Shown: in pieces, positions 1 through 8,103 of the stretch
How the letters are laid out: each line of letters begins with the position of its first letter
Position numbering within the stretch: the first letter of the stretch is position 1
NCBI RefSeq assembly: GCF_014189855.1
Contig: NZ_BJFN01000003.1
Location: forward strand, 496,001 to 560,000
Direction of reading: 5' to 3'
Source: Buttiauxella sp. A111
GTDB lineage: Bacteria; Pseudomonadota; Gammaproteobacteria; Enterobacterales; Enterobacteriaceae
DNA: 64,000 bases
The notes under the pieces: generated by a model
What the model saw: only the letters and a program-made list of their open reading frames with translations
What the model was told of the DNA's origin: nothing
The model's database searches: none
Made by a program: the position numbers and the translations under genes

Positions 1-812
1 CGATGGTGAATAGCTCCGGTAAATGCCCCTTTTACGTGGCCGAACAGCTCACTCTCCGCCACACTTTCCGGCAACGCCGCACAGTTGAGATACACCAGAG
101 GATTGGCGGCACGCGCCGAACCACTGTGAATTGCCCGCGCCACCAGCTCTTTGCCGACGCCCGTTTCCCCGGTGATCAGCACATTGAGATCGGAACCAGC
201 GACGATTTCGATCTCTTTCTTAAGCTGCATAATTCCCGCAGATAACCCGACCATTTCGGTGCTGCTGGTTTTACCGGCGACGGGAAGCATGGTTACAGCA
301 GGCGTTTGATTTTCAAGTTGTTCCATTAGCATCGCATTATTCAATGCACCTGCAGCCAGAACGCTTATCAAACGTAACTCTTCATCACTGAAATGATCGA
401 ACTGCAAAGGGTCCATACCATCGACGGTTAACGCACCAATCAGGTTTTGATCGGCAAACAGCGGCAGGCCGAGGCAAGCATGCACTTTTAAATCGGTGTG
501 GTCGGGAATGAGCCCATCGTAAGGATCGGGCAGTTCGCTATCTGCCGGGAACCGCACCACATCTCCCGCCCGCGCAATGGCTTCCAGACGTGGATGTGCA
601 TCTAAATCAAAGCGCCGTCCGAGCACATCTTCCGCCAGCCCATCAATGGCCAACGGACGAAATTGCCGCGCTTCGTAACGCAGCAATGCCGTCGCATCGC
701 CACCTAAAAGCTGGCGCAGGGTGCGAATCAAACGGGCAAAGCGATCCTGATGTGAAATGCCGCTTTGCAGTTCGATAGCAATATTGGCAAGGGAAGTAAT
801 AGACAGGCTCAT
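1..812 (-). CDS. norR: Anaerobic nitric oxide reductase transcription regulator NorR (3' part cut off by window edge)
   Basis: NO-sensing sigma-54 activator of norVW. Translating the minus strand from the ATG at 812 gives about 270 residues: an N-terminal GAF domain (roughly residues 20-160; in this family it holds the mononuclear iron that binds NO), then the start of the AAA+ domain with Walker A GETGVGKE near residue 213. The sigma-54 contact loop GAFTGA lies near residue 262, right at the window edge. The rest of the ATPase domain and the Fis-type DNA-binding domain lie outside. The frame is intact, so this is truncation by the window, not a pseudogene. It is divergent from norV, and NorR operators lie between the two, the usual arrangement. 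Motifs are seen; function is from the family. Confidence 0.95.
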   Translation of the reverse strand, partial: MSLSITSLANIAIELQSGISHQDRFARLIRTLRQLLGGDATALLRYEARQFRPLAIDGLAEDVLGRRFDLDAHPRLEAIARAGDVVRFPADSELPDPYDGLIPDHTDLKVHACLGLPLFADQNLIGALTVDGMDPLQFDHFSDEELRLISVLAAGALNNAMLMEQLENQTPAVTMLPVAGKTSSTEMVGLSAGIMQLKKEIEIVAGSDLNVLITGETGVGKELVARAIHSGSARAANPLVYLNCAALPESVAESELFGHVKGAFTGAIHH

Positions 813-854
813 AAGCGGCTCCATAAAACGATTTCGCTAACTTACCTTTCAGTA

Positions 855-909
855 GTCAAAAAGACAATTCAATTGTCAAAACGACATTTCTTTATATTGT
901 CATTATGAC
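855..909. promoter_or_regulatory. Array of three NorR-type operators
   Basis: Three copies of the GT-N7-AC dyad that NorR recognises lie at 855-865, 875-885 and 899-909, each beginning GTCA and ending GAC. Centre spacings are 20 and 24 bases. Three such enhancers upstream of norV are known to be needed for NorR activation in E. coli. Here they lie about 55-110 bases upstream of the sigma-54 promoter. Confidence 0.8.
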
Positions 910-945
910 AACTCAATTTTATCCAATTTCATTAAATCACTTTAA

Positions 946-958
946 AATCAACAAAATA
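946..958 (+). promoter_or_regulatory. Possible IHF site between NorR operators and promoter
   Basis: AATCAACAAAATA matches the IHF consensus WATCAANNNNTTR except at one position, and it lies between the NorR enhancers and the sigma-54 promoter, where a DNA bend is expected. The stretch is AT-rich, so chance matches are likely. Confidence 0.35.
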
Positions 959-964
959 AAAAGT

Positions 965-980
965 TGGCACGCCATTTGTA
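965..980 (+). promoter_or_regulatory. Sigma-54 promoter of norVW
   Basis: TGGCACG, four bases, then TTGTA: a -24/-12 sigma-54 promoter with one mismatch to the consensus TGGCACG-N4-TTGCA. Position 51 bases before the norV ATG, together with the upstream NorR sites, supports it. Confidence 0.8.
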
Positions 981-1030
981 ATATATCCAGCACAAGCATC
1001 ATTTTTTTAATTCTTTTTGAGGTATGACAG

Positions 1031-2470
1031 ATGGCTATTTTAGTAAAAAACAACATTCATTGGGTTGGCCAACGTGACTGGGAAGTGCGTGATTTCCACG
1101 GCACCGAATACAAAACGCTGCGTGGCAGCAGCTACAATAGCTATCTTATCCGTGAAGAAAAAAATGTGCTGATCGACACCGTCGACCACAAATTCAGCCG
1201 CGAGTTTGTGCAGAACTTACGTAGCGAAATCGACCTGGCAGATATTGATTGCATCATCATCAACCATGCGGAAGAAGACCACGCGGGCGCACTGACGGAG
1301 TTGATGTCCTGCATCCCGGATACCCCAATTTACTGTACGGCTAACGCCATTGATTCCATTACCGGCCACCATCACCATCCTGAATGGAACTTCAACGTGG
1401 TGAAAACCGGTGACAGCATCGATATCGGTAACGGTAAACAACTGATCTTCGTGGAAACCCCAATGCTGCACTGGCCTGACAGCATGATGACCTATATGAC
1501 AGGCGACGCGGTGCTGTTCAGTAATGACGCCTTCGGCCAGCACTACTGCGATGAACGCCTGTTCAACGACGAAGTCGACCAAAGCGAGCTGTTCGAACAG
1601 TGCCAGCGCTACTACGCCAACATCCTGACGCCGTTCAGCCGCCTGGTGACGCCGAAAATTACCGAGATCCTCGGCTTTAACCTGCCGGTGGATATGATTG
1701 CCACTTCCCACGGTGTGGTATGGCGCGATAACCCAACTCAGATTGTCGAAATGTACCTGAAATGGGCGGCAGATTATCAGGAAGACAGAATCACGATTTT
1801 CTACGACACCATGTCCAACAATACCCGCATGATGGCTGATGCCATTGCTCAGGGGATTAACGAAGTTGACCCCAGTGTGGCGGTAAAAATCTTTAACGTG
1901 GCCCGTAGCGACAAAAATGACATTCTCACCAACGTCTTCCGTTCCAAGGGCGTGCTGGTCGGCACCTCCACCATGAACAACGTGATGATGCCAAAAATTG
2001 CCGGACTGGTTGAGGAAATGACAGGCCTGCGTTTCCGTAATAAACGTGCCAGCGCCTTCGGTTCTCACGGCTGGAGCGGCGGCGCGGTAGACCGCCTCTC
2101 TACACGCTTACAGGATGCGGGTTTTGAAATGTCGATGAGCCTGAAAGCCAAATGGCGTCCGGACCTCGACGCGCTGGAAGTCTGCCGCCAGCATGGCCGC
2201 GAAATTGCTCGTCAGTGGGCGCTGACTCCGCTGGTTTCAACACCTGCTGCTCCACAGCAGGTAAACGTTGCTGAAGTGAAAACCTGCGCCGATTTAGGTC
2301 CACAAATGCAGTGCAGCGTTTGCCAGTGGATTTACGATCCCGCCACCGGCGAGCCAATGCAGGACGTCGCACCTGGCACCCCGTGGAGCGAAGTGCCTGA
2401 TACCTTCCTGTGCCCGGAATGCTCGCTCGGCAAAGACGTGTTTGATGTACTGGCAACGGAGGCAAAATGA
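1031..2470 (+). CDS. norV: Anaerobic nitric oxide reductase flavorubredoxin
   Basis: Cytoplasmic flavo-diiron NO reductase that reduces NO to N2O under anaerobic conditions, with electrons from NorW. The 479 residues equal the E. coli length. Order: a metallo-beta-lactamase-like diiron domain (ligand motif HAEEDH starting at His79), a flavodoxin domain (FMN loop YDTMSNNTR near residue 260), and a C-terminal rubredoxin with two cysteine pairs (CSVC and CPEC) in the last 60 residues. The ATG follows a TTTTTGAGGT ribosome site. Its stop overlaps the norW start (ATGA), indicating translational coupling. Confidence 0.97.
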   Translation: MAILVKNNIHWVGQRDWEVRDFHGTEYKTLRGSSYNSYLIREEKNVLIDTVDHKFSREFVQNLRSEIDLADIDCIIINHAEEDHAGALTELMSCIPDTPIYCTANAIDSITGHHHHPEWNFNVVKTGDSIDIGNGKQLIFVETPMLHWPDSMMTYMTGDAVLFSNDAFGQHYCDERLFNDEVDQSELFEQCQRYYANILTPFSRLVTPKITEILGFNLPVDMIATSHGVVWRDNPTQIVEMYLKWAADYQEDRITIFYDTMSNNTRMMADAIAQGINEVDPSVAVKIFNVARSDKNDILTNVFRSKGVLVGTSTMNNVMMPKIAGLVEEMTGLRFRNKRASAFGSHGWSGGAVDRLSTRLQDAGFEMSMSLKAKWRPDLDALEVCRQHGREIARQWALTPLVSTPAAPQQVNVAEVKTCADLGPQMQCSVCQWIYDPATGEPMQDVAPGTPWSEVPDTFLCPECSLGKDVFDVLATEAK

Positions 2471-3600
2471 AACATGGCATTGTGATTATCGGTTCGGGCT
2501 TTGCCGCCCGCCAACTGGTTAAAAACATCCGCAAGCATGATGCGCAGGTTCCTGTACGCCTGATTGCCGCCGACAGTATGGATGAATACAACAAACCCGA
2601 TCTCAGCCACGTAATGAGCCTGAACCAACGTGCAGACGATCTCACCCGGCAACGTGCCGGGGAGTTTGCCGAGCAGTTTAATCTCACGCTGAACGCCAAT
2701 AGCTGGGTTTCATCTATCGACCGTAAAGAACGTCTGGTTAAATGCGGTGACCAGCAATGGCCGTATGACAAACTGGTGCTGGCAACCGGTTCAAGCGCCC
2801 TGCTTCCGCCCATTCAGGGTAAAGAGCTGATGTTGACACTTAACAGCCAGCAAGAGTTTATGGCCTGTGAATCATCGCTGCGTGACTCCCGCCGGGTGAT
2901 GATTTTAGGCGGTGGCCTGATTGGTACTGAACTGGCGATGGATTTTTGTCGCGCGGGCAAACAGGTGATTCTGGTGGATAACGCTGCCAGCCTGCTCGCC
3001 TCGCTGATGCCTGCGGAAGTCAGCAGCCGCCTTCAGCATCGACTGAATCAAATGGGCGTGGAACTGTTGTTTAATCAGCGCCTTGAATCACTGACAAAAA
3101 CAGAACAGGGTATTAATGCCACGCTGAGTAATGGAAGAATGGTCAATGTGGATGCGGTTGTCGCCGCGATTGGCCTGCGTTCCAATATCGGGCTGGCGCA
3201 ACATGCCGGTCTTGATGTGAATCGCGGTATTCAGGTCAATCGCCAGTTGCAGACTTCTGATACCAATATCTACGCACTCGGAGATTGTGCAGAAATAGAC
3301 GGCAAGGTACTGCCGTTCCTGCAACCGATTCAATATAGCGCCATGACGCTTGCCAAAAATTTGTTGGGTGCCACTGATGGTCTTGCACTTCCAGCCATGC
3401 TGGTCAAAGTGAAAACACCTGAATTGCCGTTGCATCTGGCGGGCGAAACGCAGCGTAGTGATTTGCACTGGCAGATTTCAGTCGAGCCGCAAGGTTTAAT
3501 CGCGAAAGGTTATGATATCGAGCAGCAATTGCGGGCGTTTATTGTGAGTGAAGCCCATATGAAACAGGCATTTGGATTGTTACGCGAGCTGAAGGTTTAA
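2467..3600 (+). CDS. norW: Nitric oxide reductase FlRd-NAD(+) reductase
   Basis: NADH-dependent FAD enzyme that passes electrons to the rubredoxin domain of NorV. The 377 residues match the usual length. Two dinucleotide folds are visible: FAD-binding [10 protein letters not shown] near residue 8 and NAD-binding [15 protein letters not shown] near residue 150. The motif [11 protein letters not shown] near residue 270 is the second FAD contact of this family. It overlaps norV by four bases and is the last gene of the operon; a gene on the other strand follows. Confidence 0.96.
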   Translation: MKHGIVIIGSGFAARQLVKNIRKHDAQVPVRLIAADSMDEYNKPDLSHVMSLNQRADDLTRQRAGEFAEQFNLTLNANSWVSSIDRKERLVKCGDQQWPYDKLVLATGSSALLPPIQGKELMLTLNSQQEFMACESSLRDSRRVMILGGGLIGTELAMDFCRAGKQVILVDNAASLLASLMPAEVSSRLQHRLNQMGVELLFNQRLESLTKTEQGINATLSNGRMVNVDAVVAAIGLRSNIGLAQHAGLDVNRGIQVNRQLQTSDTNIYALGDCAEIDGKVLPFLQPIQYSAMTLAKNLLGATDGLALPAMLVKVKTPELPLHLAGETQRSDLHWQISVEPQGLIAKGYDIEQQLRAFIVSEAHMKQAFGLLRELKV

Positions 3601-3613
3601 CTGTTTTTACAGG

Positions 3614-3637
3614 GTGGATGACGCTAAGCGCATCCAC
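3614..3637. repeat. REP-like imperfect palindrome at the norW/ybaA convergent junction
   Basis: GTGGATG and CATCCAC flank an inner CGC/GCG pair, giving a hairpin of about ten pairs with one bulge between two convergent genes. It resembles the small extragenic palindromes of enterobacteria and may end transcription from either side. There is no long T run, so termination is uncertain. Confidence 0.5.
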
Positions 3638-3677
3638 TCTGCATAAAAGCGGTCGGCGTTAGCGCCCCCCGCCCGAT

Positions 3678-4031
3678 TTACTCGTCGAGCAGTGGCGCAA
3701 AGCCACCATAAATCATGCGTTTGCCATCAAATGGCATTGATTCGCCAAACTCTTTCATCCGTGGGTCAGACATCATTTTGGCATTCGCGGCATCACGCAC
3801 TTCTTTAGATGGATATTCAATCCAGCTGAAAACAACTTCTTCGCTCTCTTCAGCTTTTACCGCCATACGAAAATCAGTGAGCTTGCCATCGGGCACATCG
3901 TCAGCCCAACATTCCACGACGCGTAGTGCACCAAATTCTTTAAATAACGGTGCGGCTTTGGCAGCCATTTCCTTATACGCATCTTTATTTGCTGCCGGTA
4001 CAGCAACAACGAAACCATCAACATAAGGCAT
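3678..4031 (-). CDS. ybaA: DUF1428 family protein YbaA
   Basis: Small cytoplasmic protein of unknown function, 117 residues. It begins MPYVDGFVVAVPAANKDAY and keeps the family motifs VECWADDVPDGK and FSWIEYPSKEVRD, an alpha-beta barrel-like fold of the dimeric DUF1428 type. It matches E. coli YbaA almost end to end as I recall it. In E. coli ybaA is near ffs and atl; here several genes separate them. It is transcribed toward norW. No function is claimed. Confidence 0.93.
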   Translation of the reverse strand: MPYVDGFVVAVPAANKDAYKEMAAKAAPLFKEFGALRVVECWADDVPDGKLTDFRMAVKAEESEEVVFSWIEYPSKEVRDAANAKMMSDPRMKEFGESMPFDGKRMIYGGFAPLLDE

Positions 4032-4127
4032 TGTAAACCTCCACGGTGTGGGGAAGACGGGTAGATGTTTTCCACCCGTGATGATTACGATTGATAAGTT
4101 TAGTCGTTAAGAATGAATGCCGCCCGC

Positions 4128-4949
4128 TCAAAGTTTGAGCAACATTTCATATTGCGTAATGGGATCCTGACGGTAGCCGCTACTTAAGAAAACCGGCGCA
4201 ATGGGCTCGGGAATGGCCGTTGCGGTATAAAGCCCGCTAAAACGTTCGCGCAGCAGCGTCAGCAATTTTTTCGCCAGGCCCTGACCTCGCGCGGCTGGGT
4301 CAACATAAAGCATGCGCACTCTGAACCCTTGAGGAGCAGTCGCCACCATGGCGTACGCCACATCATTTAACACGAACGCTTTGCCCGGTAATTTATAGAG
4401 CGTTTCTGGCGCACTCAGCCATGGCAATCGCAGGTTGGCATCGGTCATCATTTTGTTTGCCATTACCAGCGGGTCGATTTCCTGCAATTCGCCCGTTTGT
4501 GTAAACAGCGCAGCACTGACGGCGTTAAACCCGACCAGAGTCTGCTGGCGCACAAATCCCATGCGTTCATACAACGCAAGTCCAGAGTCGTTGCCGACAA
4601 TGACTTCCAGCCACATGCTTCGGTCACCACGCGCACGCGCTTCATCGATCAACTGCTGCATAAATTGTCTGCCGAACCCTTGTCCGCGTAACTCAGGACG
4701 AATCGCGAAGGCGGCAAGACGGCTGGTTTGCCCACGTCGACTGATGATCGCCAGCGCTTTCGGTTCGCCATTTTGCGTCCAGACTCGACTGTCATTAAGA
4801 CTCATATCTTCTGCCGCAAAACGCATCGCAAAGGTTTCACCGTCAATGGTGAAAGGGACCAGATATCCTTCAAAACAGTGGGACAAAATGTCTGCAAGCT
4901 GATAGCTATTCCAGTGTGCCGCCGCGTTGCTGATGACCTCGCTATGCAT
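4128..4949 (-). CDS. Tandem-domain GNAT family N-acetyltransferase
   Basis: Likely acyl-CoA-dependent N-acetyltransferase of unknown substrate. The 273-residue product has two GNAT-like halves. The first carries the acetyl-CoA loop RPELRGQGFGRQ (about residue 88) and ends in the ALYERMGF motif. The second carries DPAARGQGLAKK (about residue 220). The start at 4949 was chosen because GATGAGG lies just before it; an upstream ATG at 4985 overlaps the previous stop as TAATG but has no ribosome site. It follows the YczE-like gene by 35 bases, so the two probably form one unit, possibly under the divergent MocR regulator. Family is clear from the motifs; role is unknown. Confidence 0.85.
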   Translation of the reverse strand: MHSEVISNAAAHWNSYQLADILSHCFEGYLVPFTIDGETFAMRFAAEDMSLNDSRVWTQNGEPKALAIISRRGQTSRLAAFAIRPELRGQGFGRQFMQQLIDEARARGDRSMWLEVIVGNDSGLALYERMGFVRQQTLVGFNAVSAALFTQTGELQEIDPLVMANKMMTDANLRLPWLSAPETLYKLPGKAFVLNDVAYAMVATAPQGFRVRMLYVDPAARGQGLAKKLLTLLRERFSGLYTATAIPEPIAPVFLSSGYRQDPITQYEMLLKL

Positions 4950-4984
4950 TGTTACCTCATCGAATCGGGGTTTTGGCTTCAACA

Positions 4985-5611
4985 TTAGGGCACAATAGTC
5001 GGTTCAACCAGGTTTTTTTGCGAACGAGTCTGAATGCGAAACCACGGCAAACAGAGTTGGATAAACGGGCCAATCGCCAGCGCATACAGCACCGTACCGA
5101 CACCAAACGTGCCTCCCATCAACCAACCGGCCAGTAAGACGGTTAACTCAATCGCCGTCCGTACGCTGCGTACTGACCAACCGGTGCGTGCATTAATCCC
5201 GGTCATCAAACCATCACGCGGGCCGGAGCCAAACCCTGCCCCGATGTACATCCCAGTCGCAATCGCATTCACCAGAATGGCAGCCAACAGTAAAATGCTG
5301 CGCATCACCATCGATTCAATCGGCGGCATTAAGACGAGTGCGGCATCAGCGGCCAGACCCAACACAATCACGTTGCTGATTGTCCCAAGCCCTGGTTTCT
5401 GGCGCAGCGGGATCCACAGTAGCAACACCAGCGCACCCACCACGATCATCACCATGCCAATATTTAAAGAGAAGATCCGCGCCACGCCGAGGTGGAAAAC
5501 GTTCCAGGGATCAGCACCTAAATTGGCCCGCACGAACATCGCCGTGGATACACCATACAGTACCAGGCCGGTATAAAGTTGCAGCAAGCGTCGAGCGATC
5601 ATCTTCTTCAC
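4985..5611 (-). CDS. YczE/YyaS/YitT family inner-membrane protein
   Basis: Integral membrane protein, 208 residues, with about five hydrophobic segments separated by short polar loops. Recognisable family stretches are GVSTAMFVRANLGADPWNV near the N-terminus and GAGFGSGPRDGL in the middle. YczE-type proteins are often encoded beside a MocR regulator, as here, and the regulator is thought to control them; the transported or sensed compound is not known. The gene is divergent from the MocR gene across 78 bases and is followed closely by a GNAT gene. The family assignment is firm, the function unknown. Confidence 0.85.
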   Translation of the reverse strand: MKKMIARRLLQLYTGLVLYGVSTAMFVRANLGADPWNVFHLGVARIFSLNIGMVMIVVGALVLLLWIPLRQKPGLGTISNVIVLGLAADAALVLMPPIESMVMRSILLLAAILVNAIATGMYIGAGFGSGPRDGLMTGINARTGWSVRSVRTAIELTVLLAGWLMGGTFGVGTVLYALAIGPFIQLCLPWFRIQTRSQKNLVEPTIVP

Positions 5612-5647
5612 CTCAGTGTTCTTTTGTGGCTTTACTTTTACGCAAAA

Positions 5648-5685
5648 TGGATCTGAAATTAAGGTCCAGTTAATACAAAGTGGAT
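5648..5685. promoter_or_regulatory. Candidate MocR operator: three spaced TGGAT/C half-sites
   Basis: The 78-base gap between the divergent yczE-like and MocR genes holds TGGAT at 5648-5652 and again at 5681-5685 (33 bases apart), with an inverted TGGAC (read as GTCCA) midway at 5664-5668. Read on the minus strand the middle one is CTGGACCTTAA, close to the CTGGACYTAA repeats bound by the MocR protein TauR. Regular spacing and position suggest an operator; binding is inferred. Confidence 0.45.
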
Positions 5686-5689
5686 TGCT

Positions 5690-7120
5690 ATGGCGCAGCG
5701 CAGAACCGGTTCTTCATCTCTGACAAAATTGCTGGGAAACTGGCATCAGGAATTAACCCGCACCCCGGTTTATCGCCAACTGGCAGACGGGCTACGGTTG
5801 TTGATTCTGGATGGGCGTTTGCCACTCGATAGCCGCCTACCGGGTGAACGTGAACTGGCAAAAGCGCTCGGCGTTAGCCGAACCACTGTAGCGACCGCGC
5901 TCGCACAATTGCGTGATGAAGGATACCTGGCAAGCCGACAAGGTTCGGGGTCTGTCACCATGCTACCGGAAGGGCTACAAGCTGTTTCGCCACTCCCCGG
6001 TCGAGGGGCAACGTTAGACCTCTCCACCGCAGCGCTTGCTGCGGGGCCCGAAATTCATCAGGCCTATGCCAACGCGTTGATTGCCTTGCCCGAACATTTG
6101 GGTTCGACCGGTTACAACCAGCAGGGGTTGCCGGAACTGCGTCAGGTTATCGCACAACGCTATGCTGCCCGAGGGCTGCCGACTCACGCCGATCAGATTA
6201 TTATCGTCAATGGCGCACTGAGTGGTTTTGGGTTGATACTGCGACTGCTGACTGGCCCTGGCGATCGCGTAGTCATGGATCACCCCACTTATCCGATGGC
6301 GCTGACGGCAATTAAAGGTGCGTCCTGCCGTGCCGTTCCCGTAAGCCTGACTGAACAGGGGTGGGACACTGAGGGGCTTGCGGCCACCATTGCGCAAACC
6401 TCTCCACGGTTAGCCTACTTGATTGTCGATTTCCATAATCCCACCGGGCGTTGTATGGATGTGGATACGCGTATCGCTATCGCCGAAATGGCTGCCCGTA
6501 CGCGCACCACGGTGGTGGTTGATGAAACCATGGTCGATCTGTGGTTTGACAACCCACCACCGCCACCGTTGGCCGCCTTTGATAACGATGATCGAATAAT
6601 CACCCTGGGATCGGGCGGAAAAAGTTTCTGGGGCGGTATGAGGATAGGCTGGATCAGAGCCTCAGCGCGGACCATTGCGTCACTGATTCAAATCCGCGAC
6701 ACGTTGGATTTAGGCTCGCCGGTTCTGGAACAGCTCGCTGCCATCCACTTATTTAACGAAGCGGATAACTTCCTGCCTGGGCGGCGCGACATGCTGCGCC
6801 AGCATAGAGATGCCTGCGGTGAAGCAATCAAAGAGATATTCCCGGACTGGAAAATAACCGTTGTCCCGGAAGGAGGATTATCCTGGTGGATTGAACTGCC
6901 AAAACCGCTGGCAACCGTCTTTGCCGCCAGCGCGGAATCCATCGGTATTCGCATTGGCGCAGGCCCACGTTTTGGAGCCGAAGGGGCATTTGAACGATAT
7001 TTGAGATTGCCATTCACTCTTGAACCCACGCAAATGCGCGCAGCACTGGAGCGATTAAAGCCGATTTGGGATAACCTGGCACAAACGCGGGATGAATATT
7101 TAAGGAGAACAGTGGTTTAG
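5690..7120 (+). CDS. MocR-type regulator (GntR winged helix fused to aminotransferase-like PLP domain), YczR-like
   Basis: Transcription regulator of 476 residues. A GntR-type winged helix occupies about residues 15-90 (GERELAKALGVSRTTVATAL is the recognition region). A fold-type I aminotransferase domain fills the rest, with the PLP-binding lysine at residue 311 in GSGGKSFWGG and a DFHNPTG motif near residue 247. Such proteins use PLP as a sensor rather than for catalysis in the cases studied. Divergence from a YczE-like membrane gene is the known YczR-YczE association, so the neighbour is the likely target. The effector is unknown. Confidence 0.88.
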   Translation: MAQRRTGSSSLTKLLGNWHQELTRTPVYRQLADGLRLLILDGRLPLDSRLPGERELAKALGVSRTTVATALAQLRDEGYLASRQGSGSVTMLPEGLQAVSPLPGRGATLDLSTAALAAGPEIHQAYANALIALPEHLGSTGYNQQGLPELRQVIAQRYAARGLPTHADQIIIVNGALSGFGLILRLLTGPGDRVVMDHPTYPMALTAIKGASCRAVPVSLTEQGWDTEGLAATIAQTSPRLAYLIVDFHNPTGRCMDVDTRIAIAEMAARTRTTVVVDETMVDLWFDNPPPPPLAAFDNDDRIITLGSGGKSFWGGMRIGWIRASARTIASLIQIRDTLDLGSPVLEQLAAIHLFNEADNFLPGRRDMLRQHRDACGEAIKEIFPDWKITVVPEGGLSWWIELPKPLATVFAASAESIGIRIGAGPRFGAEGAFERYLRLPFTLEPTQMRAALERLKPIWDNLAQTRDEYLRRTVV

Positions 7121-7184
7121 CGGGAGGCGAAATTGGGTGCGATGAGTATTAAACCCGCACCCGGTTAAGATAAATTGCCACTTT

Positions 7185-7823
7185 TTAATAATCTTCAGGT
7201 AATACTTTATTAATCGAAATCAACTTGCCACTTTTCACTGAAATATATCCCCCTTCCTTTAAGTCCGCCAGCACACGAAACACATGCGTACGCGATAATT
7301 TGGTACGTCGAATAATAAAATTCGCCAGACCTTCGCTTTCGTTGGGGAATGTCTTCGATCTGTATAGATAACGATATAACATCGGTTTAATCGTTTGGTA
7401 ACTTGTCAACTGTTTCCTCTCAGAATGAAGCTCCAAAGAGAATATGGTCATAAAAATCAAAATTTTTGATAACACCTGCATATACTCAGCATTTTGAAAA
7501 AAGATACCATCAAAATCCTGCCAGGAGATTTTAATCATTTCAACAGGTGTCATGCATTTATATTCAAAGTTGAGTTGTGGGCAATACCTTTCCATTAGGC
7601 CAATTGGCATAAGTTCAATGACATTGCCAATAGTGAGTTCACTTTCCGCATGGGATATGGCGACTGAACCCTCCAGGGGAAAGTAAATAAAACCAGATAT
7701 TGGCTCTATTTTTTCTTTATCTGAAAAGATGAGTTTCTCGCCTTTTTCACAAACATCAACAATAAAGCCTCTCAAATCAAGTGATTGATAACAGAAGTGA
7801 ATGTTTTCAAAATCAGCTTTCAT
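7185..7823 (-). CDS. Crp/IprA-like winged-helix transcriptional regulator
   Basis: Predicted DNA-binding regulator, 212 residues from the ATG at 7823, chosen for the GGGGAGCC ribosome site just upstream; a longer frame starts at 7865. The N-terminal half looks like a cyclic-nucleotide-binding-type beta barrel without clear ligand residues. The C-terminal part has a helix-turn-helix (RRTKLSRTHVFRVLADL) and ends SGKLISINKVLPEDY, much like the tail of E. coli IprA (YaiV). The gene is visibly AT-richer than its neighbours, suggesting acquisition. It is divergent from the alkyl sulfatase gene, its most likely target by position only. Confidence 0.75.
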   Translation of the reverse strand: MKADFENIHFCYQSLDLRGFIVDVCEKGEKLIFSDKEKIEPISGFIYFPLEGSVAISHAESELTIGNVIELMPIGLMERYCPQLNFEYKCMTPVEMIKISWQDFDGIFFQNAEYMQVLSKILIFMTIFSLELHSERKQLTSYQTIKPMLYRYLYRSKTFPNESEGLANFIIRRTKLSRTHVFRVLADLKEGGYISVKSGKLISINKVLPEDY

Positions 7824-7926
7824 AGGCTCCCCAAATATACAATCAGTTGTTGCAGTATAGTGCAACTGAGGGTGGGATGTCTGTACCGACTAAAGTTTCT
7901 ATTTCGCCCCCTATTAATAACGCACA

Positions 7927-7940
7927 GTCCCATTTGGGAC
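7927..7940. promoter_or_regulatory. Palindrome between regulator and alkyl sulfatase gene, candidate operator
   Basis: GTCCCA-TT-TGGGAC is a perfect 14-base palindrome. It is flanked by GCACA on the left and, after three extra bases, TGTGC on the right. It lies in the 280-base gap between the divergent IprA-like regulator and the sulfatase gene, where an operator is expected. No T run follows, so it is not an evident terminator. Confidence 0.4.
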
Positions 7941-8103
7941 TATTGTGCTTTAAAACAATCCACTAAAATTGACGAAATAGTGAATAGATTTTTTAACCTA
8001 CATCAATCGTCAATATTAGATTGTGCTTAAAAAATATATTTACTCTCGCTATGGCGACTCTGATTCGTCAAATACATAACATTGCCACTTAGAGGTTGAA
8101 TTA

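Noticed and set aside
1217-2068. Long open frame opposite norV (283 codons)
   Set aside because: It lies wholly antisense to the well-supported norV, has no ribosome site or recognisable domain, and its composition mirrors the sense codons.
2100-2813. Open frame opposite the norV-norW junction
   Set aside because: Antisense to two clear genes, with low-complexity basic sequence and no domain.
4950-4985. Earlier start of the GNAT gene overlapping the YczE stop as TAATG
   Set aside because: It has no ribosome site, whereas GATGAGG precedes the ATG at 4949; kept only as an alternative.
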